Shown here: positions 1-12,340 of the stretch, piece after piece
How the letters are laid out: every line of letters begins with the position of its first letter
How positions within the stretch are numbered: the stretch's first letter is position 1
Assembly (NCBI GenBank): GCA_947179485.1
Contig: OX359247.1
Location: forward strand, 27,752,801-27,816,800
Length of the DNA: 64,000 nucleotides
Direction of reading: 5' to 3'
DNA from: Allacma fusca
Taxonomy: Eukaryota > Arthropoda > Collembola > Symphypleona > Sminthuridae
The notes under the pieces: model-generated
What the model was told of the DNA's origin: nothing
The model's database searches: none
The model's input: the letters and a program-made list of their open reading frames with translations, nothing else
Position numbers and translations under genes: made by a program

Positions 1-3000
1 CAGCATGACATCTACGCCCCGGTTCTTCCTACTCCTGAGCAGACTCAATTAATAAGATTAGAAGGTAACTTGGTTTCCTAATAATAAAATCTAATGTTGA
101 CGATAAAATTTTATGAGGCATACATCTGGCCAGTGCAATTCAAAGGATCAGACAGTGAGCCAAGGAATAAGTACTTGAATAAAAACCCAAGTTGTTTACT
201 TTTTCACAACTGCTCTCACATTCTGTATGTATTGGACCCCATACGGAAACACTGCTCGGGATTTAGGTTCAATTCAAATTGCTAATATCTAATGCCTCAC
301 ATTTCCAGGGTGACGTTCCCTCTCTCTCTCTCTCTGATCATAAACTACCCGTTAGCTTCACTTTTGCTGGTGCTGGTGCTAAAATGGACTAGTATCCAAT
401 TGCCCATGACGAGGCTCTGCTCTATATCTATTCAGGGACTGGAGGAACTACTAAAACCTTCCAGCTAACCATCCCACTGGTATACATAGCTTATGCCAAT
501 AGCTAAGAAATACTGGGATATAGGAGCAAAATAGGATAATTAATATACGACAGTACAAATAAAATTGGGAGTAACATTAAAGGGATTTAGTTTTTTCGTT
601 AAATAAACGTACATACATTCATGTATCTATTTTTATGTATATTGAAAAAGGAATCTATTCCTGAAGCTATAATCCATAAGCTCAGAAATCTTCGGTAAAT
701 ATAAAGCTGCTATTTGAAATGATTACTCAAAGCTCAGGAATCGGTCATAAAAACTAATGTGGTCATTTACTTGCTAATTTAGTATTATTCTACTGTAGGT
801 CAAGATTTAAAATATCTGAGTTGCAGTTCCAATCATTTTAGTTCCAACTCTCAACTCAGCGAGTACAAAAGCTTCGGATGTGGGATTCCCAATAAAATCT
901 AATATCCTCAGATGTGTTGTATTGAAGCGAGGAAATTTTGAAAGTGTACATACTCTTCAATTCCGTCCTTAGATTTCTTCGCTTCATTTTACAAAATTAA
1001 ACTGACCCTCCCTGAAATGTTCGTTTGTATTTTTATTCTCCTTTGACAAAGATCTCTTCCCTAAGAAACTTGAACAGGAATAACATTTACGACTTGGTTC
1101 TCATTGATTTTTACTTTTTCAATTACAATTTAAAAAATTGTAATAGGGTTTTTTTGTTGACTCTCGGAGAGAGGAGGACAGCTCGGGAGGCATTATTATC
1201 AAAAGTAGCCGGCTATTATAACTGGAATCTCCCTACATTCATTCAAGTCTGTGGCTTTGTCCGGCCCTTTATTTACGACATTTTAGAGGTTGGATTGAAA
1301 CTTTTACAACCTCCACACAAAATGGACTTGTTCATACTTTGATGTAACTCTCAATGCAACTTTTTTCCTTTGAGTGCTTGCCTTCTGTCTGAACAACAAA
1401 CTCAAGTTGCTTGCATTTTCAAGTGGAAATTGAACCCCTTTTTGCTGTCAGCTCAAAGACTCTATAAATAGATGTGGAGACTGGAACTATTAAACGTACA
1501 TGGATACATGGGTATATATTTGCAGTAGTGTGTGGATCCTATACCTATCATTATACACGTACAATAGCTTTTGCGCAATTATTTGCCCCGTTACCATCCA
1601 AGGAGTCTTTTTCCAGATAACCGATCATCGTTTCCTTTGTTGGTCTTGTTCTGACTGAGTTCCATTTTTGACCCGAAAAGGATACATTTGGAAACATCCA
1701 TGTCATACATGATTAGTTATTATGTGTTCTGTATGTATGTATCCATCTACAAATGTAAACACATAATACACAGGACATAGGTACATAGTATCATATTTTA
1801 ATTCCTAGCTCACCAGTAAAATTCTGGACTTAATTTTTGTTTCCGCAATACTTTATAAAAAATACAGAGCAGTATTACATCTTCTTCAATCCATATACAA
1901 AGAAAAGTGCAGTGATCACAAGTATGTTTCGTTGTCATGCATATCACCTGTAGCTTATCTTTGCATGCCATAAGATGAGTGCAACTGATAAAGAAATAAT
2001 AAAAGAGTATGCAATGCACATAATTACCAGGTACAGTCCTCATAATATGAAATTACATGCCCCAGGTATCTTTGTGTCAAGAATCGTCAATATAGGATTT
2101 TACAGCAAATAATGAGGACTCGAGCATTGCGTAATCTCAGTCATAGTGCATTCTGTTATGCATTATAAGGTGCACTTTAGTATTCACACAGATGTCTCCG
2201 TGTATATAGTATCATGCTATTTAGCATGCTCTAAAGTCTTGTGCATAATTACATATGTACATACATTATTGAGTGCACTTATGTAAATAAATATGTACAT
2301 ATGTGGAACAAATCCATGCACTCCGCTTTCCTATACTGTAGCTTACACACACAATTGCTAGGCCTGATGCGTGCCTCGGTATCATTTGATGCACATCCAC
2401 TTTTTTGAGCACACATCTTCACTTTATTAAGATGATGTCAGGTACGGAAGGGAAATAAAAGAATGAAGTTACTGCACCTGGGGGATCGTAATAGCCGAGA
2501 GTGACGTTACTCCTTACATGACAGCATTGAGTAAAGGATGAAATGTAAAATCGTTATCTGTACACCCTTGCCACACTATTGGTATCCACTCCATTATGAA
2601 GACCGCTCGTCCCCACACAATTCATTGCAACCTGTTTAACAATCAAAAGCAATAAATTCGAATAATGGTATTGCAGTCGTGGACGAGATGTACAGTCTCA
2701 AGCCAGAGAAGTGATGAATGTTTCCAGTCAGCAAGAACATTTACGACCTCCGGAAGGATTTTTCTTCAAGTCCATCCATTCAAGTAGATGTTATTTGCTT
2801 TTCGATTAACAATGTGAGAAAAATCATTGAAATGTGTTTTATTACCCCTTTCAAAAATCATTCAGATTTTTATGCCAATTGGATATTTCGTATTGAAAGA
2901 ACCTACTTTCACTTTATGATACCTGATTCTATTTTTTATCCCTGGTCGGTGGGCATGGTGGTACCTTGACGCCAGTTGGAGTTCAAGTTTCTGAGGCAAG

Positions 3001-4306
3001 TGGGGTTGTTTAATAACCCTTTCCGCTTGCAAAGGCAATAATGAACTATTCATTGGAGTCATTGGACAGTTTTTGCTCCGGTGTCCGCGTAAAGTTGCCA
3101 TAAATAAAATTTCAAGTAAACTATACCTACACTTCTCGCCGTGGGAAAAACCTCGGATTAAATTGGAGGAAGTAAAAATACATTTTATGAGCTCTTTGCA
3201 TTGGGAAGTTGCTAATGAAACGTTTTAGTTACGTGAATGCAAATATGCAACTTGTTTACCAAAAATTGCTCATATACATATATATCTGTATCTATCTATA
3301 TAAAGGGGCTGTGGTATCCCCCGCAGATAAATTGTACAGAAATGTTCCCGGATTGCGGGCCGACAAGAAAAATATAGGAATAAGCGTATGGGGACTAAAA
3401 TGGCCCAAAATAATAAACGGTACGCTACGTTTGATATCTAACATTTTCCCTGCAATGTGTATACCCTTGATCATGATTACGCGGGTTGGTTATATATTTT
3501 TCCGTATTTTTCTCTCAGTTTTTTTTATTCCTGGTTGGGTCGGAAGTTGGAGTTTCTGTCGTTCTCTGCTCGAGTCTCATCTTGACTGTTTAGGGACTAG
3601 ATGTATACGCATCTGTGTAGAAGAGTGCATATGGGAGAGAAGCGTATCATTTGCATAATAGGGTTCCATAGACGAAAAATTCAATTTTTCCTTGTTTCTT
3701 GTTTCCTCTTTATGGGCGTCCTGAGTGATGTGCTGGGTGCAAGCTTAATATGTACAGATTGGCTGGTGCGTCCTAATAAATGATCTCAATTTTTTATTCG
3801 GCCAAATGGCTGACTCTCAAATCGTTATCTCTGACGACAAGATTTGGGAACCAAATTATATTACTCTTCTTTTCCCTTGACTTCTCCTCTCCTGTCTTTT
3901 TGTCCTTATCGTCCCGTTTATCCGGATTATGAAAAATTTCTCGGGTTCTCATGACCACGGGATTTGGAACCTTTCACCAAGGGTGGATATTTTACTTAAA
4001 TTCGATCATATTCAGTCATTTTTTATTTTCCCTCCGACCTTTCACACATCTACATAATACTATTTATTCACATTTGGTTTTATAGACACCAAGCGCGTAA
4101 ACATGTAGTGGGAAGGATCTTAAGTGTGAAGAATAGTAATTAGTAAATGTTCACCTTAAAGGTACCCTCTCCTAATTAATTATTTCGTATAAGGTGAGCT
4201 ACTTGTTTTTATACAACTCATTGTACGTGATTGGAATCTTGATTTAGGAAACCCATTGCAATTAAATGAATGTACCTCCGTCCTGGATATGGGTAGTTCT
4301 AGGGGG
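1..4306. other. Gene-free AT-rich interval
   Basis: I see no supportable gene here. There is a short CT run at about 320-335 and several TACATA/GTATGTA-type simple stretches, for example around 1720-1760 and 2250-2300. The longest open frame (3209-3658, plus, 149 codons) is rich in Ile/Tyr from AT-rich sequence, has no recognisable domain and no convincing splice context. It is treated as chance. Confidence 0.6.
320..335. repeat. (CT)n microsatellite
   Basis: An uninterrupted CT dinucleotide run of about eight units, read directly. The same motif recurs on both strands at 36.5, 46.4, 47.2, 49.2 and 62.0 kb. Confidence 0.9.
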
Positions 4307-4308
4307 TA

Positions 4309-4323
4309 TCCCAGTAAACCACG
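4309..4323 (+). repeat. Left terminal inverted repeat
   Basis: Reads TCCCAGTAAACCACG, preceded by TA at 4307-4308. It matches the complement of 5746-5760 base for base. Confidence 0.85.
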
Positions 4324-5745
4324 TATGGTTGGCCTAACGTTAAAACCTGATGTTCCGTTCGTGCCATCAAAAGCTAATGTTGTACGAGTGCTTGACGAAT
4401 AGCGTTATGGTACAAACGCTTTGGCAGCATTTGCGCTCAGCTTTTAAGAAGCGGTTAAAAGATCACTTACAAATTGCGTTGGTGAAACGCTACGAAAAAG
4501 TGCTGCAAAACCATTATTGCTCAAATACTTGCATAACGCTAATTTAGCGCTATAGTTAACGGACTTGCGCGTGAACAACTATTCTTCAAATGGTTCTGAG
4601 AGGGACAGGCAGTTTGTCCGTTGCACTCAATAACAGTACGCTGTGTAAGTGCAGTACTTACAATTAGTTTAAAAAATGTTGGCGTTAACAATTTATTTTT
4701 TACTACTAGTATTTACTTACAACTTATTGAAATTAAATTATTACGAATTCCAATAAATCGTGTTTCCACACACGATCTGGGAATATATTTGAAGCGGTCT
4801 CAACCAAGATTCACACTCAGTCTTCATTGAAATGTAAGTAATGTGAAATAATATTAAATAATTTTTCTGTCTTACATTTGTCCCTACACTTACAATTAGT
4901 TAGCTTACAGCGTAAATTGTTTCTTAAAATTGTAGATTTTTCTTTTCATTTAATTATAATTAACATTTAGCTCGAAACGTGTTGTTCACATTGTTTTTGC
5001 AAAATTTTAGGGAACCGGCCGGCCGAGTTTTGCTGACATTGACCTTACAATTGAGCTGGGTCTGCAGTGGACAATCAAAAAGTAAGTATTGGTTATTATT
5101 GCATGTTAGCCTGCCCAAATTATCTGGAATGTGCATTTTATGTTCAGATTTCATGAACATTGGAAAGGCAAAATGATAAAATGAAATTATAACAGTGTAA
5201 TTTTGCGTTTTCAGAGCTCATTCCTCGGTTGCATGTACTACCAATTTAAACTAAATCAGTTTAAGATTGCCGAAGAAGAGACGCCATGAAGACGATAGAA
5301 TAGAGAGCAACTGTATCTATTTACTCTGGTTTCCAAATTTTGTAATTTGATTTTGTGTAACTGGTGTATTTTAATCTAGTTGTTTCTCTGTAAAACATGG
5401 CTACAATAATAATAGTTGTAATAATAAAAACATTAAAAAATATAATTATGATACAACGTTGAAGTTATTTTAGGTTTTGTTGTATAATTCAGAGTATAAA
5501 GCAGTGTAAGTAGGTAATTTTAAGTCATTAGTAATATTTTAGCCGAGTGTTAAGCTACCATTAAACGATTCGCGTTTCATTGGTTAGCTGAACGTTAGAA
5601 TCTGATGTTGCACTAATCATAACCAATAGTGCTTACAGAGCGCTACGCAGGCGGACATTTGAGCGTTTGAAAAACGCTAAGATTAACGTTACGCCAACCA
5701 TGCTAACGTTAGAATTGTGCATTTGTACAATCATTCTCCAACGTT

Positions 5746-5760
5746 CGTGGTTTACTGGGA
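5746..5760 (-). repeat. Right terminal inverted repeat
   Basis: The complement reads TCCCAGTAAACCACG, and TA follows at 5761-5762. The next inward sequence differs from the left end until the shared ATGGTTGGC block about 45 bp further in. Confidence 0.85.
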
Positions 5761-5762
5761 TA

Positions 5763-7080
5763 AGTAGTGACTGGGTAGTTTAGTGTTTGTTGTAAACATA
5801 AAGTAAGCTCTGAGCCTGTACCAGCGTCACTGGACTTTATTATTGTGACAACTTTTAGTGACAGACTTCATGAAATGAGTAAACAAAATAACTTTAGTTG
5901 TCACAAAGACCCGTAAGGATTATCATGTCAACAAAGTTTAGCAGACATTTTCTACACCAAATCAACTCAGTTGTGCTTGACTTACCGTAAACAGTCTCTC
6001 AGATATGGCAAGAGACAATAAAAAATATGTGCATATATTATTCTGCTCAAATCTCGTATACAAATGTGTTATACCGGATCATAAATCTTTGGGAATAAGC
6101 TGAACCAAAAAAACTCCGACTAGTATGCATGAGTGTGCATGTGTATGTATGTATCTTCACACGATCATATTTATGGCATCTGCTATTTAAATTTTATGGC
6201 TTCTCAAACACATAATTAATGTCACCATATCAAGCAGTTTATAATTCTGAGATAATAATTTGTTTGGGAAGATGCTCCCACTGTTATGTACCAGAGTGTG
6301 GTTAGGTGAACCGCAGGCTTGAGAGCTTTGCTGACATTTAAATGTTTTGCAGTGTTTTATTGCAAGCAAACACATGCTTGTAATTATATAATAACGTACG
6401 TACGTCAGATGCATCTACATAATTTAATAAGTTCTAATAAGGGAAAGTAATTCGAGTGTCTTGGAATGCTGAAATGACTGAGGAGCCTTCCCCCTTCTCA
6501 GTTTAGAAATGAAGAAAGACAATTCATTTAGTTGGATGATTCGATTAGCTATATCTCGTGCTCTGACAACCGTTTCCGTTTCAAACATCCAGGATTAATG
6601 CTTTGCTGGAAATTTATCAAGTTGGCTGCTCTTAGAGGATGAGATCCTTTCAAACATTAGCATGTACGAAAATTGTCCTTTGAGGCTGATCTTGGATGCC
6701 GATATGTACCAAAATCCGTCCGTGTTCGTTAAAGGCTTGGCAGTTGCTTCCATTTTCATTGATGATGCAGAAATTGTTTGTGGAGAGCTGAGTCTTGTTT
6801 ATTACATGTCATGGAGTCCTGTGTTTGATACTACGAATTACTACTTACTTGACATTTTGAAATGTTACGTCACGCTATGGTGAACTCATAATAAATTATA
6901 TCTTTCAGATTTTAATCCTCAATACTTATACATGTTGTCGTCCTTTTGTATTTCAGATTTTCGAGACTCTATTATTCTTAATCAGGACACACAAGAAAAT
7001 TCAAAACAAAATCAAATTCAGATCTTCTCAAAGTGTGAGTGAACACATTTGAAGGCGAAGTAATTTCAGCGGGCAAACAA
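5763..7080. other. Gene-free interval before the Ly6 gene
   Basis: No gene is supported. A strong acceptor-like tract ends at about 6956 (TTTTGTATTTCAG) and is followed by short open frames that stop by about 7050. Without any recognisable protein this is weak. It lies tail to tail with the minus-strand Ly6 gene. Confidence 0.5.
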
Positions 7081-7086
7081 TTTATT
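7081..7086 (-). terminator. Polyadenylation signal of the Ly6 gene
   Basis: AATAAA on the minus strand about 100 bases after the Ly6 stop codon. Spacing and orientation fit the 3' UTR of that gene. Confidence 0.6.
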
Positions 7087-7185
7087 AAAGATTTTGGGAG
7101 CAGTTGCTACTACACGATGAAATTATAATCCAAAAATTGTATTGTCTGATAAAGGAATATCATTTTTGTCACAAATTCATAGGAT

Positions 7186-7850
7186 TTAAAATCGGAAATA
7201 ATGTAGTAGACAAAATACTATGGTAAGTATCACATTCATTTCGAGCTTGTTGCTACTTAAACGAGCAAAGGATTTCTCATCGATGTCTTCCCCGTTGCAT
7301 AAATTAGAAATGCAAACACAGATTTTTATATCATAAAGACGTATTTCAGATCTCCTCACATAATGACAGCCAATCGGATATTTATTTTCGAAGTAACATT
7401 TTCGATGTACTTGAAAAGATTTTGGGTCACGAGTTTTGGCTTCAAATATACAAGCATGCTCAAGACTAGTGCGACATGTCTGACAAGGCCTACTAGAAGT
7501 TGACATCAAGAGACGTGCACATTCCCAGCAATCAAGTGTTTGGTTAGCTGAGGGGAAAAAATGTCATTGTCAAATAACTCAGTTGCTAACAAGGTATTAC
7601 CATTTTAAGACTAATTTCTAAATCTGGTTGTATTTTGATGTATATGGTAATTAGAACGCTGATGATATTATTATAAAATTATAATATTTGTTTTTTAAAT
7701 TGTATGTACAACCCTAATAATATTATTATAAAATTAGAATATTTTTTTAAAATTGTACTTACCTCTGGAACAAAAACATGGGCGTAAAAAACTGGTTAGA
7801 AAGATTGAAACGATTACTATTACTCCTTTCGCTCTTTGAGTTGTCATCAT
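7186..7850 (-). CDS. Ly6/three-finger domain protein, secreted, probably GPI-anchored
   Basis: This is a two-exon gene: exon 1 is 7850-7763 and exon 2 is 7547-7186, giving 149 residues. The 215 bp intron begins GTAAGT and ends in a pyrimidine tract plus CAG, in phase 1. Exon 1 encodes a signal peptide with a hydrophobic core VIVIVSIFLTSFL at residues 10-22. The mature part begins near residue 30 and carries ten cysteines in the three-finger order: LDCWEC (C36, C39), C51, C54, C62, HRKC (C80), C90, CVC (C106, C108), and C113 followed by Asn in LCNG. Small SSN residues (127-129) and a hydrophobic tail (about 133-147) suggest GPI attachment. Known relatives such as Sleepless/Quiver and Boudin modulate channels or junction assembly at the cell surface; which role applies here is unknown. 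Start: two ATGs in tandem at 7850 and 7847; either would serve. Confidence 0.87.
7660..7763. repeat. Tandem duplication inside the Ly6 intron, covering the splice donor
   Basis: Two adjacent copies of about 50 bp (7660-7714 and 7715-7763) share an ATATTATTATAAAATTA core followed by a T/A tract and AATTGTA. On the minus strand the copy beside exon 1 carries the working donor GGTAAGTACAATT. The deeper copy has GTTGTACATACAATT at the matching place, which lacks the GTAAGT core. Confidence 0.75.
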
Positions 7851-10359
7851 CCGATTTTTTATTTGGAACAAAATGGGCTGCTTTATTATCAAAAGCTGTG
7901 CAGCAACTATTGTATTAATAGCTTTTAAAAATAATAATGTTTGTTTTCTAACGAGAAATCATTAGTCTCCATTTTGACATAATATTATTGGTTCTTGTAG
8001 AGTACGTTAGTTTTGTTTTTTTGACTCTGTAACAAGACTAGTTAAACACGTGTCAAGGTTTTCTGGATTCCGATTCCGAAATTCCCAAGATACATACATA
8101 TGTAATTACATATGTAATAGCAAAGGGAAAAGACAAATCAGTTCCTTCTTCTATTGACTACCGTACCATTTAAAAATTAATTTTTAAGTTGGCTGCTACT
8201 TTGCTAAATTTGACAATTTAAAAAAAATAAACTATAATATAGTGAAGCAATAATCCTAGTGAGGGTGTTTGTCTTCAAGCTCATAATGTATGCTCCCTGC
8301 TTATTTTTGTGCAATACTCCATCGTTTCTATGGTACATTGAGAAACAGGAGGTAGTTCCTGTACAACGTACAATTTGTCTATTCTAATTCTGATCTTTGC
8401 AGTACATCATTCAAAGAATTAATCAAAATATTCCGGAGTAAATTAACATGAGAATTCAAATAAATCAAAAAATCCTAAAACAATTCCCGTAAAGCCACAA
8501 CCAAGAAGTCTAATACCTATGTATAGATAATTATTTATAGCACTAATCTTAAGTAGACCCCCAAAACATGAGGATGATAAGTACCAGAGTTAATCAATGC
8601 ATACTCAACAAAGTTGGTACGTGCCCCAGCATAATTTATATTTTATAGTGGAGAAAGTCTTAGTCATAAATTCAAGAAATAAAAATTCTCAATGAGGAAA
8701 TTTTGAGGGATGGAAAATAGGAAAAATGCCCTAACTCGGGATGCTCAAGAGGCTCACGATTAGGTTGGAAGGCGACAGTAATGGAAATGAGTTTGAGTCA
8801 AGTCACACTTCAATTCCGAGATGGGTTGACAAAAGCACTTGTTGTTTCATCACTGTGGCTTATTTGGGTTTGTGGGAGCGAGAGGAGAAAGAAGATAGTA
8901 AAAACATCCCTCCAATCAAGTTAGAGTTTTTTTTTCTCCAGAAAATTGTAACCATAATAAAAATCCATGCCTTGAATAGTTGAGTGAGTTCAGGGCAGAA
9001 TTCCTTTTCCCGATGATTTCCTTCCCCGTAGTTCTTCTCTTTTGGTGGAGCCCACAGGCATTGGAAAAAATGTCACAGGATCTAACGGTATAGGCAAATG
9101 GTAATGCGTGAAAATGAACAGGGAGTTTGAAATGAATCAACCCTTTTGACTAAAAAAAAGACCACACTTTGAGAGTTTTACGTTTGGGAATAAGAGCACC
9201 CAAGATTGTCACTGTAAAATGAAAAGTAATAAAATTGGATATTTAGCATTTAGGGATATTTTCAAAAGAACAGAGCGAACAGAGAGAAGCAGCTCAAGAC
9301 ACAATATATACATACATACTTTCGAAAGGGAATCGAATGCCACCAGCTTACGCGGAGACCAGAACTTCCAACTAAGGATTTAGTGCAGGGGCTCATATGC
9401 TTATAAATGTAAAAAAAAAGACGAAACTATAAAAAGCGTAAAAGTTCCTAAACGCTCCCATGCCCATCGTATTTAAAGCATTCAAAGTGACTACACTCAC
9501 AGTAATGTACACAGGAACAAGTGGAGGAATAGAGGAGCAAGTTCCATCCCATTTGGGAAAGCATATATAGATACATTCCGAAGTGAAACCACGACACAAG
9601 TTTTTAATAAAATTGAAATGCGTTTCATTTTCAATGCTGTCTATTTATTATGGGGTGCTCAAATTTCCATTGTCATCATTGTGTTGCGGTCGGTTGGTTC
9701 GTTCGACTCCAACTTAACATGGAAGGACTAACAAATATTTATATGCATTTCCATTACCAGCATATGAAGGTACAGCCTCCACACTACACTATATGCCCTC
9801 TACAGACTCGTCATTTCACAAGCCTACATACATGGAAAAGCTCACTTTTGATTTCAAGCCTTTGGGAAAAGGGTAGACGTGAGCCCTCACATGAGACGTA
9901 CATAAGGAGACATATGAGCAATTGTGACGACACCAATAAAAACTTAAAAATGAGTAAATAAATAAATGTGAATTGTCAAGTGTGGGTTGGTCCTCCTGTT
10001 GTTGTGAATTTGCCCTGAAATGTTCAGGCTACTGATTTAATTCGAAATCCGACAAAACTCCGTCCTTTCGACCTCCTCATATTTCAAGCCTTTTCTCATT
10101 TTCCGCTCATAATCATCATAAGTGGAAGCAAATTGGACAAGTGGGAAAGCCGTAAATTTTAAATGGTTCCTCTTTCCAACCTTTTTTACCAAATCTCCCT
10201 GTACTTATCCCGACGGCTGCCGTATGTATATAGGAAGGAAACAATATTTCCCAACTGGAGACCAAACCCCCACTAAATATCTACACAACTTGTGAAAGAT
10301 AGAGTTACTATTATTAAAAAACCAACTTTAGACTTGAGCAATAAAACTCCTGTCTTCAG
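7851..10359. other. Gene-free interval
   Basis: No supportable gene. There is a perfect 22 bp palindrome at 8095-8116. The 103-codon plus frame at 9650-9961 and the minus frames near 8916-9140 and 9393-9599 have no recognisable domain. Confidence 0.5.
8095..8116. repeat. Perfect 22 bp palindrome
   Basis: The half-site TACATATGTAA is followed immediately by its exact complement. It is AT-rich and related to the TACATA/TATGTA motif common across the window, so it may be simple-sequence in origin. Confidence 0.8.
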
Positions 10360-10462
10360 CACAATCACAATTTGTTCTGCAAGAGCATCCCAAGAGCTGA
10401 GGCTTACCGTATTTCCGAGAGGGACGAGAAATGTGAATCGATAAAACATTACGTAAGGCAGG
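10360..10462 (+). other. Candidate internal exon, product unknown
   Basis: A 103-base block follows the acceptor CTCCTGTCTTCAG and precedes the donor G|GTGAGT. One frame is open throughout (34 codons plus one base), containing RAEAYRISERDEKCESIKHY. The family is not recognised. A second acceptor/donor-bounded block lies at 10972-11125, but the frame carried over from this exon stops inside it. Such pairs also arise by chance, so confidence is low. Confidence 0.22.
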
Positions 10463-10971
10463 GTGAGTTTTTATAGCGGGAATCTGTCACCAGGTCTCTA
10501 TTGACAAGATATGTGCTCATATGGTACTAATTTGATTTTACGTACAAGGTAATTGTTATATCTACAGTAGGCTTCCCACTTCAACTCAAAATCACTTTTT
10601 TAGGTTTGGGTGTAAAAGCGCAATTAATACGAGTGGAAAGCTAAATAGCTCTTACGCTCACAGGCTTACAGTATACATGCAATGCTATAGGGATGTGGAT
10701 ACTATAATGGAGGAAATCCTTAACCGGAATTAATAACAAGCCCTTGAGGTCCTATTGATATCACATCTGTTCACACCCAAAAAATGAGCGGAGCTTTGTT
10801 GGAGGACAACACTTGTATTTTTAGCGGTTTTGCCCGCTTATTGTTAAAGCCAAGTGTCTACCCTTGGGTTCAATGTAGTTTGAATATTACTGGGAGACTT
10901 GGGTGCCCTTCATAACTTTATCGACTTTATTGGTAACCATTAATATTCCTTAATTTCCTTATTTTTTACAG

Positions 10972-11125
10972 TTTCAGGGGAAAAGCGCTGGTTCGTGAAA
11001 CCAAAGCAATGGACAGGTTTTTGTCAGAAACTAGGAAAGTGATGGCTCAAGTTTAAAAAGATTATTCCGAGGGGGATACACTGGACGTGGACATATTACG
11101 GTATCATTCCAGCATGGAAGGAAGG
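10972..11125 (+). other. Candidate exon with internal stops, product unknown
   Basis: Lies between the acceptor TTATTTTTTACAG and the donor GGAAGG|GTGAGT. One frame reads protein-like on both sides of a single TAA at 11054-11056 (before it: ETKAMDRFLSETRKVMAQV; after it: KDYSEGDTLDVDILRYHSS). The frame that would continue from 10360-10462 meets TGA at 11040-11042. It could be a terminal exon, a broken exon or chance. Confidence 0.2.
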
Positions 11126-12340
11126 GTGAGTTTCATGGAGATATAGACAGTCAGAGACTCAGAGCTATAGTATTTTATAGTTCCGCATATAATCAAGCCA
11201 TTATAAGTCTCTTTGACGGCTGGTCATTTTTGCTCTAAAGTGCCGATTAGAGTTTGTGAATTTTGATGCGGTGATTTGAGGATGACGGGTTGTATTTCTT
11301 TTTAATCTGGTTCATTTCTTCCAAGTTATTTCTTCACGAGTGTATATATTTACTTATGTGCAGGTCGATCTATGCATGTAGGGTATGATTTTTTTATCAA
11401 GCTAACCCGACTGATTTATTAAAGCTGTAAACAATACATAGTTCCATGCAAATTAGGCATATGTACATAATTGTACGCAGGTATTTTAACGTAAATCCTT
11501 TAAACTCATTTTGAGTGGCCGTAAAAAATTTAGTGCGTGAAATTCTGTAATAGTAATTATAATATGATGACGTACTACCTATGTCCGTATAAACTCTTAA
11601 TTTTAAATAGTCTGAACTTATCGAATAACTCAGCAGTATTTCTAAAGGACAGGACTTTTCAAGATATAACTATTTTGTAGTGTTTATTTTCGGTTGTAAT
11701 GTCTTCTAAAGGGGCTCAAACTTTGTGTAAATTCATTCAGATAAGAATTATTCAATGAGCTACTTGAGTGGTAAAATAAATATTCAAAAGATAAAGTTCC
11801 CAGGATTATTTCCAGCCCGAATTATTTCCAGGAGTGTAATAAATCACAATAATTATTTATAGAGCCGGCAATGCCATAACTTAGGAAAGGAAGGAAAGGC
11901 CTTCTCACTCCAAGTGGGAAAGTTTCGAGCGGGAAGAATGAGGAGTGGAGGAAGTGATAGCAGCTGTGAGAGAGTCTCTTCATTGTTTTTAGAGATGTAG
12001 AAGAGAGACCCACATAAAATCTATATTTAGGTAAAATTTATGCTTTTCTCCGAGTGCTTTTCACAAGAATCACACATACACGATAGGAGAATGGTCAATT
12101 ATTGTCATATTAGAGATGATTTAGACGATATGAGAAATAAAGGCAGAGTGGTGGTAATACTGGGAGCTCTCTCCTCCGTCCCTTGATATCCATGAATTCA
12201 GATGGGGCCATTTGGTTTTGATTCCTTTTGTACGAGCTTTGCGGCTAAACATCACCACAAAAGTCATCACATTATACCATCGACAATAAATAAAATAAGG
12301 CTTTTTGACCATTTCCTTTATTAATCCACCAAATACTCAC

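Larger units (their letters stand above)
4309..5760. mobile_element. TIR DNA transposon, TA target duplication, no transposase seen
   Basis: The two ends are exact 15-base inverted repeats (TCCCAGTAAACCACG at 4309-4323 and its complement at 5746-5760), and both are flanked directly by TA. This is a 1452 bp element. A TA duplication is usual for Tc1/mariner-type elements and also occurs in ISL2EU-like groups, so the superfamily is not settled. Further in, the ends share ATGGTTGGC followed by TAACGTTAA: at 4324-4342 on the left, and about 45 bp deeper on the right (about 5680-5700). The right end therefore carries an extra spacer. TAACGTT motifs recur several times near both ends and may be transposase-binding repeats. 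No frame gives a DDE transposase, so it is probably non-autonomous or a heavily reduced copy. Confidence 0.75.

Noticed and set aside
3209-3658. 149-codon open frame, plus strand
   Set aside because: Composition follows AT-rich simple sequence (Ile/Tyr runs), there is no domain, and frames of this length are expected by chance in 64 kb.
9650-9730. tRNA B-box-like GTTCGACTCC
   Set aside because: No T-arm, anticodon arm or A box at correct spacing.
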